DNA of 64,000 bases from Burkholderiaceae bacterium (GTDB lineage: Bacteria; Pseudomonadota; Gammaproteobacteria; Burkholderiales; Burkholderiaceae_E): contig JAMLIS010000009.1 of assembly GCA_023954015.1 (NCBI GenBank), positions 1-64,000 on the forward strand. Reading direction: 5' to 3'. The notes under the pieces were generated by a model. It searched no databases. It was not told where the DNA came from and saw only the letters and a program-made list of their open reading frames with translations. Below are positions 30,056 through 39,454 of the stretch, one piece after another. The translations under genes and the position numbers were made by a program. The stretch's first letter is position 1, and every line of letters starts with the position of its first letter.

Positions 30056-31231
30056 TCAGCGCAACGGCTCGCCGTGCAGCGCCGCCAGCAGCGGAACGCG
30101 CATCTCCGCCTCGCTCGGTCCCCCGTGCATTCCGATGAACCGCATCGGCGTCTCGCCTTCGAGCGTGTCGACCAGCGTCACGCACCGCTTCGGCACGAGC
30201 ACGTGCGTACCGAGCCGGCCGGCCAGCGCATCTCCCGCGCCGAACCATCCCGCATCGAGCAACGCCTGCGAGCGGTACACGTCGAAGGCATCGTCGAGCG
30301 CGCAATGAACGGTTTCGACGAATCGCTCCTCGGCATCGGCGCGCACGGTGCAGAACGGCACGCGCGGCTCCCCGGCGAGCGGACGCTCGAGGCAGGCGGC
30401 GAGTTGCGGAAACTCCTCGAGGTGCAGCTGCTCGTCGGCAGCCACGTCGACGAAGCCGTGGTCGGCAGTGGCGAGCACGAGAGCGTCGCGCGCCCGCACG
30501 CGTTCGACGAGCTGCGCGAACCAGGCGTCGATCCGGCGCACGACCGCGCGCGCCTTCTCGCTCGCGCACCCCGCCTCGTGGCTCATCGTGTCGAAGTGGG
30601 GAAGGTAGACGAAGACATAGGCCTCCCCCGTGACGCCGGCGAGCGCCTGGTCGATCCGATCGCAAACCTCGTCGAGGCTGCGATAGGCGACGATCGTCGC
30701 ACCCGCGTACGAATGCCGCGAGAACTCGGAATCCGCGATGTGGACGGGCAGCAGGGCGAATGCCGGTACGCGGCTGCGGCAAGTCCAGGCGGACCAGCGC
30801 CACGTGTCGCTCGCACGCACCTTCACCTGGGGGTCGGCACGCAGATCCATCGGCAACGTGCGAATCGTCGCCCCGACGCCTTGCGACCACATCAGCCAGC
30901 CGGGGTTGCCGTGCATCGCCGGCGGCGCCGCGGCCGACAGCGCCGACAGCGCCGGCGCGGTGCTCGACGGGAAAACGGAATCGAGCGAACGAAGGCAAAA
31001 GTGCGCGAGTGCGCCGTCGGGTGCATGCGCGGCGAGCGCGCGTTCACCGAGCCCGTCCATCAGCACGAATACCGCGACGCGGCTCGACGCGAGTGCGTCG
31101 ACAATCTCGCGATCGCCCAGCGGAGGAACGCCGCCGCCGGCGCCGAAGCGCCCGGCGAGCGACGCGGCAATCGAGACGATGCTGGAGGCGGCCCGAAAAT
31201 CGGTGGGCGCGCCGGGAATCGATCGGGGCAC
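30056..31231 (-). CDS. Alkaline phosphatase-superfamily protein (phosphodiesterase/pyrophosphatase type)
   Basis: A 391-residue metal-dependent hydrolase. Conserved parts of the fold are the first metal Asp (VFVLMDGLG), the nucleophile segment [11 protein letters not shown], the second site [16 protein letters not shown], and a late His in MHGGPSE. There is no signal peptide, so it probably acts in the cytosol; the substrate is unknown. GTG at 31231 has GGAG at the right distance; a TTG at 31327 would add 32 residues, has no ribosome-binding site and would overlap the preceding gene. It may be co-transcribed with the glycine-zipper gene 80 bp upstream. Confidence 0.82.
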   Translation of the reverse strand: MPRSIPGAPTDFRAASSIVSIAASLAGRFGAGGGVPPLGDREIVDALASSRVAVFVLMDGLGERALAAHAPDGALAHFCLRSLDSVFPSSTAPALSALSAAAPPAMHGNPGWLMWSQGVGATIRTLPMDLRADPQVKVRASDTWRWSAWTCRSRVPAFALLPVHIADSEFSRHSYAGATIVAYRSLDEVCDRIDQALAGVTGEAYVFVYLPHFDTMSHEAGCASEKARAVVRRIDAWFAQLVERVRARDALVLATADHGFVDVAADEQLHLEEFPQLAACLERPLAGEPRVPFCTVRADAEERFVETVHCALDDAFDVYRSQALLDAGWFGAGDALAGRLGTHVLVPKRCVTLVDTLEGETPMRFIGMHGGPSEAEMRVPLLAALHGEPLR

Positions 31232-31311
31232 TGCAAGCTCCGCGGCGATCGCGCTACGCGGCGGAGCCGGCGACTCCTGTGGCAGGGGTGCCGAAGGAGC
31301 GCGGGGCGCGA

Positions 31312-31878
31312 TCAGTGGCGATGCCAACGACCGCGATCGCCGCGATCGCCGCGGCGATCGCCTCGATGGTGATGCGACCAGCCATGGGAGGGACCATACA
31401 GCACGCGCGGCGGAGTCGTGTAAACGACCCTCGGCGCGCGATAGACCACGACGGGCGGCGAATACACCACCGGCGGAGGCGCGTAGTACACCGGAGGCGG
31501 CGGTGCGTAATACACCCGAGGCGGAGGCGCGTAGTACACGGGCGGCGACGGCACGTACACCGGAGGCGGATACCCGACCGCCCCGATGCCGACCGAAGTG
31601 CCGTAGCGGACATGCCCGTGGCGGGCGCTCTGCGCTGCCGCCGCGCCCGCCGCGGCACCGATCGCACCACCGATCACCGCTCCATCACGCCCGCCGATCG
31701 ACTGGCCGATCATTGCACCGGCACCGCCTCCGACGATCGCCCCCAGCACCGGCTGCGAGGCGTATGCGCGCGGCGCGAGCAGCGCCGCCGCCGAAACGGC
31801 GAGCGCCGATACCGTCATCCACCGCAGCAACGTCGGCCGCATGCCGCGTTCGGAGGTCGTAGCTCGCGTCTCGTTCAT
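31312..31878 (-). CDS. Glycine-zipper, Pro/Tyr-rich exported protein
   Basis: A 188-residue protein with a signal peptide (cleavage near RAYAS, about residue 41). A glycine zipper follows (VLGAIVGGGAGAMIGQSIGGRDGAVIGGAIGAAAG, about residues 45-79). A tandem (P)PPVYYAPPP-type repeat region at about residues 105-150 leads into a His/Arg/Asp-rich tail. Glycine zippers insert into or span membranes, and Pro/Tyr repeats suggest an extended surface or wall-spanning segment. I do not know its function. GGGAG precedes the ATG. Confidence 0.8.
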   Translation of the reverse strand: MNETRATTSERGMRPTLLRWMTVSALAVSAAALLAPRAYASQPVLGAIVGGGAGAMIGQSIGGRDGAVIGGAIGAAAGAAAAQSARHGHVRYGTSVGIGAVGYPPPVYVPSPPVYYAPPPRVYYAPPPPVYYAPPPVVYSPPVVVYRAPRVVYTTPPRVLYGPSHGWSHHHRGDRRGDRGDRGRWHRH

Positions 31879-31963
31879 CTCGACTCCCTGTATCGTGCAT
31901 CGGGCGCATTCGCCGGACGTCGATGAGCAGCGTAAGCCGCCGGGCACGCGAGGACCAGTCCCT

Positions 31964-32014
31964 ATCCTGCAAGAAGCGTAACAGGATGTAAGGGAGAATC
32001 TGTAAGGGAGAATC
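31964..32014. promoter_or_regulatory. Inverted ATCCTG/CAGGAT and tandem 14-bp TGTAAGGGAGAATC repeats
   Basis: TGTAAGGGAGAATC occurs at 31987-32000 and again directly after it at 32001-32014. Just upstream, ATCCTG (31964-31969) and CAGGAT (31982-31987) form an inverted repeat. On the minus strand this reads as three spaced TTAC(A/G) motifs. It lies in the 244-bp gap between the divergent glycine-zipper and AsmA genes and looks like a binding site for a direct-repeat-recognising response regulator, which is an inference. Confidence 0.45.
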
Positions 32015-32122
32015 CGCCGCCGGCTGCCCGGGGCGGCCGACCTGCGTGCGATTTTGATCGTAGGATCGACATGCCCGCCCCGATCGAAGGACACTCGGGA
32101 GAACCAGGAAAGAGCATCCGGG

Positions 32123-34291
32123 ATGCGCCTGCGCACAGTATGGATCGGAATGGCCGTCGTGGTCGCGCTCGTCGCGGCCGCGCTGGCCGTCTTCGTCGCC
32201 ACCTTCGACGCGAACCGCTACAAGCCGACGATCGTCTCGCTCGTCGAGCAGTACAGCGGCCGCAAACTCGACATCCAGGGAGATCTGTCGCTGTCGATCG
32301 TGCCCGACATCGCGTTGTCGATGGGCAAGGCCACGCTGTCGGGACCGAAGGGCGAAGGCCGTTTCGCGAGCATCGAGTCCGCCGAGATCGGCGTGGCGCT
32401 GTGGCCGCTGCTGTCGCGGCAGATCCAGGTACGGCGCATCGCACTCGATGCGCTGCGCGTCGACGTCGTCCGACACCGGGACGGCAGTACGAATTTCGAC
32501 GACCTCGTCGCGCGCCTGAAGGCGCAACGGCCGCAGGCCGGCGCGCCGGAGACGAACGCGTCCCCGGGCGCCGACGTGGCGTCGGCGGCCGCCACCACCA
32601 TCACCGTTGCCGAACTGGCCCTGCGCGGCGCAGCGCTCGCCTGGCGCGACGAAGCAAGCGGCGACGAGTGGCACCTGCAGGCGCTCGACCTGACGGCTGA
32701 CCGCATCGGCAGCGGCGAGCCGGGCCGGTTGAAAGCGAGCGGGCGCCTGCGCGGAAAGAAGGCCGGCGTCGATGCGCAACTGGACGCGGCTTGTGACTAC
32801 CGCGCCGATTTCGCGACCGGCCGGATCGATCTGTCCGAAGCCAAGCTCGACGCGACCACCGAGGACGGCGTCAGCGCCCGCCTCGACGCGCCCGCGCTGA
32901 CGATCGACGGCGGATCCGTCCACGGCAGGCCGCTCGCGCTGCAACTGCAGATGCAACGCGATGCGACGAAGCTCGAGGCTTCGCTGTCGGCGCAGGTCCA
33001 GGCACCGGCGAAGCAGCCGATCGCACTTCGCGACATTCGTGCGAACCTCGCCGCTTCGGGCGGCCAGCTTTCCGCCGACGGGGTGAAAGCCTCGCTCGGC
33101 GGCAACGGCACGATCGACCTGCAGCGCAAGACGGCGTCGCTCGAACTGCAGGGACGCTTCGCCGACTCGCCGATGCAGGCGCGTTTCACCGCGCCCAGCC
33201 TCTCGCCGCTGGCATTGCAGTTCGACGTGCAGGCCGACGCGCTCGACGTCGATCGCCTGCGCGCAATGGCGCCGGCGCCGGCGAAGAAAGGAGCCGGTCG
33301 TGCACCCGCCGGCACGGGCGTCGCGGTGGACGCCGGTGCCCCGTCGCCGACGACGGCCGCGAAGCCGGGGGGCGAGATCCCTGTTCCGCCGATCGCGGGA
33401 ATCGACACGACCGGCTCGTTGCGCATCGGCAGCTTGCGGGCAGCCGGCATCGACCTGCGCAATCTTGCAATGACGCTTCGCTCCGGGGACGGTCGCGTCG
33501 ACGTCACGCGCCTTGCCGCCGCGCTGTACGGCGGCACGCTGGCCGGGAACGCATCGCTGGCCACCAGCGGACGCGCCGCACTGAAGATGCAGCTGAACGA
33601 CGTCGACGTCGGACGCGTGCTGCGCGAGTTCGCACAGCGCGAAATCCTCGACGGCAGCGGCAGCGTCGCGATCGACGTCAGCGGAACCGGCAAGACGGTG
33701 CCTGCTCTCGAACGCTCGCTGGCGGGCAGCGCCCGCATCGCGCTGCGCGACGGGGCCGTCCTCGGCATCGACCTCGACAAGGTGCTCCGCAAGGTCGAGA
33801 GCACGATCGCTGCGGTCCGCGGCAGCCCTGCACTCGAGAGCCGCGCCGGCGGCGGCGAGAGAACGGCCTTCTCGTCGCTGGACGCAAGCTTCGTCATCCG
33901 CGAGGGCGTCGCCCGCAGCGACGACCTCGATCTGCGATCACCGCTCCTGCGCGTGGGCGGCAAAGGCAGCATCGACCTGCCCGAGCAGACCATCGACTAC
34001 CTGCTGCGCGTCTCGCTGGTCGACACGCTCGCCGGCCAGGGCGGCGCCGCGCGCACGGCGCTGCGGGGCGTGACCATCCCGGTTCGCGTGTCCGGTCCGA
34101 TGGCCTCGCTGTCCTACCGCGTCGAGGTCGACAGCCTCGCGCGCGAGGCGCTGAAGAACGAAGCGAAGAAGCAGCTCGAGCAGCGCCTGTTCGGCAAGGG
34201 CTCCGGCAACGGCTCCGGCAACGGCGAGAAGTCCGGCGACACGAAGAAGCCGAATCCGCGCGACCTGTTGCGCGGCCTGATCGGCCGCTGA
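32123..34291 (+). CDS. AsmA family protein
   Basis: A 722-residue envelope protein anchored by an N-terminal helix (about residues 7-27, [19 protein letters not shown]) with the rest in the periplasm. The AsmA N-terminal pattern [25 protein letters not shown] and a C-terminal AsmA_2-type repeat ([19 protein letters not shown]) are present. Family members are long beta-groove proteins linked to phospholipid transport to the outer membrane. The tail is Gly/Ser/Asn-rich and ends [12 protein letters not shown]. fabA begins 74 bp downstream on the same strand. Confidence 0.9.
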   Translation: MRLRTVWIGMAVVVALVAAALAVFVATFDANRYKPTIVSLVEQYSGRKLDIQGDLSLSIVPDIALSMGKATLSGPKGEGRFASIESAEIGVALWPLLSRQIQVRRIALDALRVDVVRHRDGSTNFDDLVARLKAQRPQAGAPETNASPGADVASAAATTITVAELALRGAALAWRDEASGDEWHLQALDLTADRIGSGEPGRLKASGRLRGKKAGVDAQLDAACDYRADFATGRIDLSEAKLDATTEDGVSARLDAPALTIDGGSVHGRPLALQLQMQRDATKLEASLSAQVQAPAKQPIALRDIRANLAASGGQLSADGVKASLGGNGTIDLQRKTASLELQGRFADSPMQARFTAPSLSPLALQFDVQADALDVDRLRAMAPAPAKKGAGRAPAGTGVAVDAGAPSPTTAAKPGGEIPVPPIAGIDTTGSLRIGSLRAAGIDLRNLAMTLRSGDGRVDVTRLAAALYGGTLAGNASLATSGRAALKMQLNDVDVGRVLREFAQREILDGSGSVAIDVSGTGKTVPALERSLAGSARIALRDGAVLGIDLDKVLRKVESTIAAVRGSPALESRAGGGERTAFSSLDASFVIREGVARSDDLDLRSPLLRVGGKGSIDLPEQTIDYLLRVSLVDTLAGQGGAARTALRGVTIPVRVSGPMASLSYRVEVDSLAREALKNEAKKQLEQRLFGKGSGNGSGNGEKSGDTKKPNPRDLLRGLIGR

Positions 34292-34365
34292 TCAATTTCC
34301 GTATCATTGCGCCGATGCGCGCGCCCCGGGGCGGCGCGCTTCCACCTCCAATTGCTACCCACCGA

Positions 34366-34920
34366 ATGAACTCCCCGCTGGCCCTCGACCCGATGCGCTT
34401 CACCCAGAAGTCGAGCTACGCCTACGAAGAGCTGCTCGAATGCGGACACGGACGCCTGTTCGGTCCCGGCAACGCGCGCCTGCCGCTGCCGCCGATGCTG
34501 ATGTTCGATCGCATCAGCGAGATCTCCGCGACCGGCGGCGCCTTCGACAAGGGCTTCCTGACGGCGGAGTTCGACATCCGCCCCGATCTGTGGTTCTTCG
34601 ACTGCCACTTCGAGGACGACCCGGTCATGCCGGGTTGCCTCGGTCTCGATTCCCTGTGGCAGATGCTCGGCTTCTTCCTCGGCTGGACCGGCGCTCCGGG
34701 CTCGGGCCGGGCGCTCGGACTGGCGCAGCTGAAGTTCACCGGGCAGATCCTTCCCGACACCAAGCGGGTGGATTACCGCATCGACATCAAGCGAGTGATC
34801 AACCGCCGCCTCGTGCTGGGCGTGGCCGACGGCGAAGTGCGCGCCGACGGCGAGCGCATCTACCAGGCCAGCGACCTGCAGGTGGGCCTGTTCGAAAACC
34901 CCAGGTCGATCCGCGCATGA
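34366..34920 (+). CDS. fabA: 3-hydroxydecanoyl-ACP dehydratase/isomerase
   Basis: FabA introduces the cis double bond at C10 in anaerobic-type unsaturated fatty acid synthesis. The 184-residue protein carries the hot-dog active site [20 protein letters not shown] with catalytic His and Asp, and the family end segment [15 protein letters not shown] at 34366 was used; ATG at 34393 (MRFTQKSSY) is also possible and gives the family's usual length. TATCAT at 34302-34307 could be a -10. The stop overlaps fabB by ATGA. Confidence 0.95.
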   Translation: MNSPLALDPMRFTQKSSYAYEELLECGHGRLFGPGNARLPLPPMLMFDRISEISATGGAFDKGFLTAEFDIRPDLWFFDCHFEDDPVMPGCLGLDSLWQMLGFFLGWTGAPGSGRALGLAQLKFTGQILPDTKRVDYRIDIKRVINRRLVLGVADGEVRADGERIYQASDLQVGLFENPRSIRA

Positions 34921-36152
34921 ACGCCCTGCGTCGCGTTGTCGTCACCGGAATGGGCATCGTCTCGTGCATCGGCACGAACGTCGAGCAGGTGCTCGCGTCG
35001 CTGCGCGAGGGCCGCTCGGGCATCGCCTTCGTTCCCGAGTATGCCGAACTGGGCTTTCGCAGCCAGGTCGCGGGCAAGCCCGAGGTCGATCTCGATGCGG
35101 CGATCGACCGCAAGCTGCGCCGCTTCATGGGGGACGGCGCCGCCTACCTGCACCTGTCGATGCAACAGGCGATCGACGACGCCGGCCTGGCGCCGCACGA
35201 AGTCTCGGACGAGCGCACCGGAATCGTCGTCGGCTCGGGCGGTCCGTCCACGCGCAACCAGGTCGAGGCGGCGGCCATCTGCCGGGAACGCGGACCGAAG
35301 CGCGTCGGTCCGTACATGGTGCCGCGCTGCATGTCGTCGACCACCTCGGCGACGGCGGCGACGAACTTCCGCATCCACGGCGTGAACTACACGATCTCGT
35401 CGGCCTGCTCGACGTCGGCGCACTGCATCGGCAATGCGGCCGAACTGATCCAGTGGGGCAAGCAGGACCTCATGTTCGCCGGCGGCGCCGAGGAACTCGA
35501 CTGGACGCTGTCGGTGCTCTTCGATGCGATGGGCGCAATGTCGTCGAAGTACAACGACCGTCCGCAGCGCGCCTCGCGGCCCTACGATGCCGACCGCGAC
35601 GGATTCGTCATCGCCGCCGGCAGCGGCGTGGTCGTGCTCGAGGCGCTCGAGCACGCACAGGCGCGCGGCGCGAAGATCTACGGCGAGGTCGTCGGCTACG
35701 GCGCGACCTCCGACGGGCACGACATGGTCGCACCGAGCGGCGACGGCGCGGTGCGCTGCATGCAGCAGGCGCTCGCCACGGTGAAGACGCCGGTCAGCTA
35801 CATCAACACGCACGGCACGAGCACGCCGGTGGGCGACATCACCGAACTCGACGCGATCCGGACGGTGTTCGACGGACGCGGCGAGCCGCTGCCGCTGGTC
35901 TCGTCGACCAAATCGATGACCGGCCACTCGCTGGGCGCCACCGGTGTGCAGGAGACGATCTACAGCCTGCTGATGCTGCAGCACGACTTCGTCGCGCCCA
36001 GCATCAACATCGAGACGCTCGACCCGGGCGCCGAAGGCATGCCGATCGCCCGCACGCGCATCGACGGCGTACGCCACGAGACCATCCTGTCGAACAGCTT
36101 CGGCTTCGGCGGAACGAACTGCACGCTGGCACTGGCGCGCTACGCCGGTTGA
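34917..36152 (+). CDS. fabB: 3-oxoacyl-ACP synthase I
   Basis: A condensing enzyme that elongates FabA products, needed for unsaturated fatty acids. The 411-residue protein has the Cys-His-His triad: [10 protein letters not shown], the first His in [13 protein letters not shown] and the second in [10 protein letters not shown]. The Gly-rich [10 protein letters not shown] is near the C-terminus. Translation is coupled to fabA through ATGA. Confidence 0.96.
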   Translation: MNALRRVVVTGMGIVSCIGTNVEQVLASLREGRSGIAFVPEYAELGFRSQVAGKPEVDLDAAIDRKLRRFMGDGAAYLHLSMQQAIDDAGLAPHEVSDERTGIVVGSGGPSTRNQVEAAAICRERGPKRVGPYMVPRCMSSTTSATAATNFRIHGVNYTISSACSTSAHCIGNAAELIQWGKQDLMFAGGAEELDWTLSVLFDAMGAMSSKYNDRPQRASRPYDADRDGFVIAAGSGVVVLEALEHAQARGAKIYGEVVGYGATSDGHDMVAPSGDGAVRCMQQALATVKTPVSYINTHGTSTPVGDITELDAIRTVFDGRGEPLPLVSSTKSMTGHSLGATGVQETIYSLLMLQHDFVAPSINIETLDPGAEGMPIARTRIDGVRHETILSNSFGFGGTNCTLALARYAG

Positions 36153-36200
36153 GCCGTCGGCATCGGCGCTTGCGTGCGGGCACCTCGCGCAGCGCACCGG

Positions 36201-36229
36201 TTGAGCGTTCGTGTCGTCCGCGGTACACT
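36201..36229 (+). promoter_or_regulatory. Sigma-70 promoter of tetR
   Basis: -35 TTGAGC (36201-36206) and -10 TACACT (36224-36229) are separated by exactly 17 bp. Transcription would start near 36236, inside the palindromic operator and only about 20 nt before the tetR ATG. Confidence 0.6.
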
Positions 36230-36253
36230 TTAATGACTCGTTGGTCATTAAAG
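36228..36253. promoter_or_regulatory. TetR-type operator, 10-bp perfect inverted repeat
   Basis: CTTTAATGAC, a 6-bp spacer (TCGTTG) and GTCATTAAAG form a perfect palindrome. It overlaps the last base of the -10 hexamer and the predicted start point, and ends 2 bp before the tetR ATG. The size and position fit autorepression by the TetR protein encoded next. Confidence 0.75.
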
Positions 36254-36255
36254 AG

Positions 36256-36951
36256 ATGTCGCCGCCCGCCACTTCGAAGGCGCCCACCCGGACGCCCGGC
36301 CACGCCCCCGTCCACGCGGGCGGCGGCCCGCGCCGCTGGGCACGGCGCAAGGATGCGCGTCCCGGCGAGCTTCTCGAAGCTGCGCTCGCTCTGTTCGTCG
36401 ACCGCGGCTTTGCCGCCACGCGCCTGGAAGACGTCGCGCGCCGTGCGGGCGTCAGCAAGGGCACGTTGTACCTGTATTACGCGAACAAGGAAGAACTGCT
36501 GAAGGCGGTGGTGCGGGCGAACCTGATCCCGCTGATCGACTCCTTCGCCGCGGAAATCCAGGACTCGGGGGCCCCTTGCGCCGATCAACTGCGGCTCTTC
36601 TTCCGCAAATGGTGGGAGACGGTCGGAGCCACGCGCTACGCCGGCATCGCCAAGCTCGTCGTCGCCGAGTCGGGGAACTTCCCGGAGCTCGCGCGTTTCT
36701 TCCAGGAGGAGGTGATCCTTCCGGTGATGGCCGTGCTGGCCTCGATCGTGCGGCGCGGCATCGAGCTGCGCGAGTTCCGCGAGATCGACGTCGACGCTTC
36801 GGTGCCGCTGTGGATGTCGCCGCTGGTGCTGCGCGCCATCTGGGAACACTCGATCACGCCCTGCTGTCCGCCGAACTTCGACATCCCGATCGAGCGCTTT
36901 CTCGAGACGCACCTGCGCTACGTATTGTGCAGCCTGTCCACCGAAGGCTGA
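36256..36951 (+). CDS. TetR/AcrR family transcriptional regulator
   Basis: A 231-residue repressor. The N-terminal HTH is clear (LEDVARRAGVSKGTLYLYYANKEELL, about residues 61-86), preceded by a Pro/Gly-rich arm. The rest is a helical ligand-binding domain of AcrR/TtgR type. ATG at 36256 was chosen because it directly follows the operator; an upstream GTG at 36211 would lie before the promoter -10. It leads pcm, rhodanese and tolC genes and probably controls itself and the efflux channel. Confidence 0.9.
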   Translation: MSPPATSKAPTRTPGHAPVHAGGGPRRWARRKDARPGELLEAALALFVDRGFAATRLEDVARRAGVSKGTLYLYYANKEELLKAVVRANLIPLIDSFAAEIQDSGAPCADQLRLFFRKWWETVGATRYAGIAKLVVAESGNFPELARFFQEEVILPVMAVLASIVRRGIELREFREIDVDASVPLWMSPLVLRAIWEHSITPCCPPNFDIPIERFLETHLRYVLCSLSTEG

Positions 36952-36992
36952 TTGCTAGAATGCCGCCACCCACGATCTCCTCGCCTTCCGTC

Positions 36993-37658
36993 ATGGACTT
37001 CGAACGCGCGCGCTTCAACATGGTCGAGCAGCAGATCCGTCCCTGGGACGTGCTCGACCCGGACGTGCTCGAGACGCTGTTCGCCGTGCACCGCGAGGAC
37101 TTCGTCCCGCCTGCGTATCGCGCGCTTGCCTTCGCCGACCTCGCGATTCCGCTGACCATCGACGGTGCCGCCACCGGCGAGTCGATGCTCTCGCCGAAGC
37201 TCGAGGCGCGCATGCTGCAATCGGTGTTGCCCGAGCGCGTGCATGCGGTGCTCGAGATCGGTGCCGGCTCCGGATACATGGCAGCGCTGCTCGCACAGTT
37301 CGCGCGCGAGGTCGTCACCTGCGATCTGCGCGAGGACCTGTGCCGCTTCGCCCGTGCGAACCTGAAGAAGGCCGGCGTCGGCAACGTCGGCGTCGAACAC
37401 CGCAACGGATTGCAGGTCGCCGCCGACGGCACCTTCGACGTCGTCGTGCTGTCGGGCTCGGTCCAGTTCGTGCCCGATTCGCTGTTGCAGCGACTGAACC
37501 CGGCCGGACGGCTGATCGCAATCGTCGGCGAGCCGCCGGTGATGAGCGCACAGCGCATCACGCGCACGAGTGGTCGCGAGTTCCACAGCGAGAAGCTCTT
37601 CGAGACGGCAGCGCCACCGCTGCGCGAGTTCCCGCAGCGTGACCGCTTCCGATTCTGA
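36993..37658 (+). CDS. Protein-L-isoaspartate O-methyltransferase family protein
   Basis: A 221-residue SAM-dependent methyltransferase of the PCMT family, which repairs isoaspartyl residues. It has the motif I site VLEIGAGSGYMAALLAQF and the N-terminal FNMVEQQIRPWDVLD typical of the shorter betaproteobacterial members found beside rhodanese and tolC genes. ATG at 36993 is preferred to 36960 by fit to the family N-terminus. True isoaspartate activity is not assured for this subgroup. Confidence 0.88.
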   Translation: MDFERARFNMVEQQIRPWDVLDPDVLETLFAVHREDFVPPAYRALAFADLAIPLTIDGAATGESMLSPKLEARMLQSVLPERVHAVLEIGAGSGYMAALLAQFAREVVTCDLREDLCRFARANLKKAGVGNVGVEHRNGLQVAADGTFDVVVLSGSVQFVPDSLLQRLNPAGRLIAIVGEPPVMSAQRITRTSGREFHSEKLFETAAPPLREFPQRDRFRF

Positions 37659-37679
37659 TGGCGCAGGCGTTCGCCGCAG

Positions 37680-37994
37680 ATGGAGCAGATCGCGCCGCAA
37701 GCGCTCGCCTCCTGGCTTCACGAGGAGCCGCTTCTGCTGCTCGACGTGCGGGAGTCGTGGGAAGTCGCGCACAGCCCCTTTCCCGGCGCGTTGCACATCC
37801 CGATGCGCGAGATACCGTCGCGCCTCGACGAACTCGCTACACAGCGGCCGATCGTCTGCATCTGCCACCACGGCGCACGCAGCGCCCACGTGGCGCTGTT
37901 CCTGCAGCACCGCGGTCGCGAGCGCGTCTTCAACCTGGCCGGGGGCATCGACGCGTGGTCGCGCGAGGTCGATCCGACGGTCGTTCGATACTGA
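37680..37994 (+). CDS. Rhodanese-like domain protein
   Basis: A single rhodanese domain of 104 residues, with the catalytic Cys (about residue 62) in IVCICHHGARSAHVA and the LLDVRESWEVAHSPFPGALHIP N-terminal signature. This is the GlpE-type size; it could transfer sulfur to an unknown acceptor. It lies 21 bp after the PCMT gene and 43 bp before the TolC-type gene, on the same strand. Confidence 0.92.
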   Translation: MEQIAPQALASWLHEEPLLLLDVRESWEVAHSPFPGALHIPMREIPSRLDELATQRPIVCICHHGARSAHVALFLQHRGRERVFNLAGGIDAWSREVDPTVVRY

Positions 37995-38037
37995 CCCGGG
38001 AACCGGACGCCGCAGCGTCCCTGCCGGCGGAGCACCG

Positions 38038-39450
38038 ATGAAACCGAAGACGGCCCCGAAGGCCATCGCTTACGCCGTCGCCGCCGCGGTGCTCGCCGCG
38101 CCGGCGGTGCCCGCCCTCGCGCTCGACCTGCAGCAGGCCTGGCGCGAGGCGCTCGCCAACGATGCGCAGGTCGCCTCGGCGCGTGCACAGCTGGACGCCA
38201 CCCGGGAGCGCGTGCCGCAGGCGCGCTCGCAACTGCTGCCGGCCGTGGGCGCCACCGCGGGAATGAACCGGGTGCGCGTCGATCCGAACCGCGGACCGGA
38301 TCGGACCTACACGTCGGAAGCCTACGCGATCCAGCTGTCGGTGCCGTTGCTGAGCCTGCCCGAGCAGCAGGCATGGGAGCAGAGCAAGCTGGCCGTCGGC
38401 ATCGCAGAGGCGCAGTACGCACAGGCACGACAGGATCTCATCCTGCGCCTGTCGCGCGCCTACTTCGACGTGCTCGCCGCGCAGGACAACCTCGAGACGA
38501 TCCGCGCGCAGAAGCGCGCGATCGACGAGCAACTCGAGGCGGCCAAGCGCAACTTCGAAGTCGGCACGGCCACCATCACCGACCAGCAGGAAGCGCAGGC
38601 ACGCTTCGACCTCACCGTCGCGCAGGAGATCGCCGCGCAGAATGCGCTCGACGTGCAGCGGGCGCTGCTCGCGCAACTCATCGGCCGACCGGCGAGCCAG
38701 CTCGACGTACTGCGGCGCGGCGTCCTGCTGCAATCGCCGCAGCCGGCCAGCGAGACGCAGTGGGTGCGGCAGGCCGTCGACAGCAGCCTGGCCGTGCAGC
38801 AGCAGCGCGTGAACACCGAGATCGCGCGCCGCGAGATCGAGCGGCGTCGCTACGCGAAGTACCCTTCGGTGGACATCGTCGGCTCGCTCGCGCGCAACGA
38901 GAATGCAGCGCTGAATGCCGTCGGCCTTCGAACCAACTCGGCCACCGTCGGCGTGCAGCTGTCGATGCCGCTGTATACCGGCGGCGGCATCGAGGCCGGC
39001 GTGCGCGAAGCGGCCGCGCTGCTCGACCGCTCGCAGGCGGATCTCGAGACCACGCGCCGCCAGGTCGAGCAGGCCGCACGACAGGCCTACCTCGGCGTGA
39101 ACAGCAGCCTTGCGCAGGTGAGCGCGCTCGAGGCGGCGGAGCGCTCGAGCCAGCTCGCACTCGAATCGAACCTGCTGGGTTACCAGGTCGGCGTGCGCAT
39201 CAACATCGACGTGCTCAACGCGCAGCAGCAACTGTTCAGCACGCAACGCGACCTGGCACGCGCCCGCTACGACGTCATCGTGAACGGACTGCAACTGAAG
39301 TCCACGGCGGGCGTCCTCGACGAGAGCGACGTATCGGCGGTCAACACGCTGCTCGCGCCGGCGACGGCGACATCGTCGACGCCGCCGCCGTCATCGACTC
39401 CCCCGCCATCGCTGCCGCCGCCGACGACGCCGGCGCCGACGAAGCGCTGA
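38038..39450 (+). CDS. tolC: TolC family outer membrane channel
   Basis: A 470-residue outer-membrane efflux channel of type I secretion or RND/ABC systems. A signal peptide (cleavage after PALA, about residue 25) precedes two OEP repeats; long coiled-coil helices rich in Gln/Ala/Arg are evident (AYFDVLAAQDNLETIRAQKRAIDEQL; RQAYLGVNSSLAQVSALEAAE). A Pro/Thr/Ser-rich tail of about 30 residues ends the protein. GGCGGAG precedes the ATG. No inner-membrane pump gene is nearby, so it may serve several pumps. Confidence 0.92.
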   Translation: MKPKTAPKAIAYAVAAAVLAAPAVPALALDLQQAWREALANDAQVASARAQLDATRERVPQARSQLLPAVGATAGMNRVRVDPNRGPDRTYTSEAYAIQLSVPLLSLPEQQAWEQSKLAVGIAEAQYAQARQDLILRLSRAYFDVLAAQDNLETIRAQKRAIDEQLEAAKRNFEVGTATITDQQEAQARFDLTVAQEIAAQNALDVQRALLAQLIGRPASQLDVLRRGVLLQSPQPASETQWVRQAVDSSLAVQQQRVNTEIARREIERRRYAKYPSVDIVGSLARNENAALNAVGLRTNSATVGVQLSMPLYTGGGIEAGVREAAALLDRSQADLETTRRQVEQAARQAYLGVNSSLAQVSALEAAERSSQLALESNLLGYQVGVRINIDVLNAQQQLFSTQRDLARARYDVIVNGLQLKSTAGVLDESDVSAVNTLLAPATATSSTPPPSSTPPPSLPPPTTPAPTKR

Positions 39451-39454
39451 AGGC

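Noticed and set aside
31232..31327. TTG start at 31327 for the phosphatase-superfamily gene
   Set aside because: It has no ribosome-binding site and overlaps the glycine-zipper gene; GTG at 31231 has GGAG at proper spacing.
31440..31570. CRISPR-like repeat array
   Set aside because: The repetition comes from PVYYAPPP codons in the glycine-zipper gene; the units are in frame, of uneven length and without spacers.
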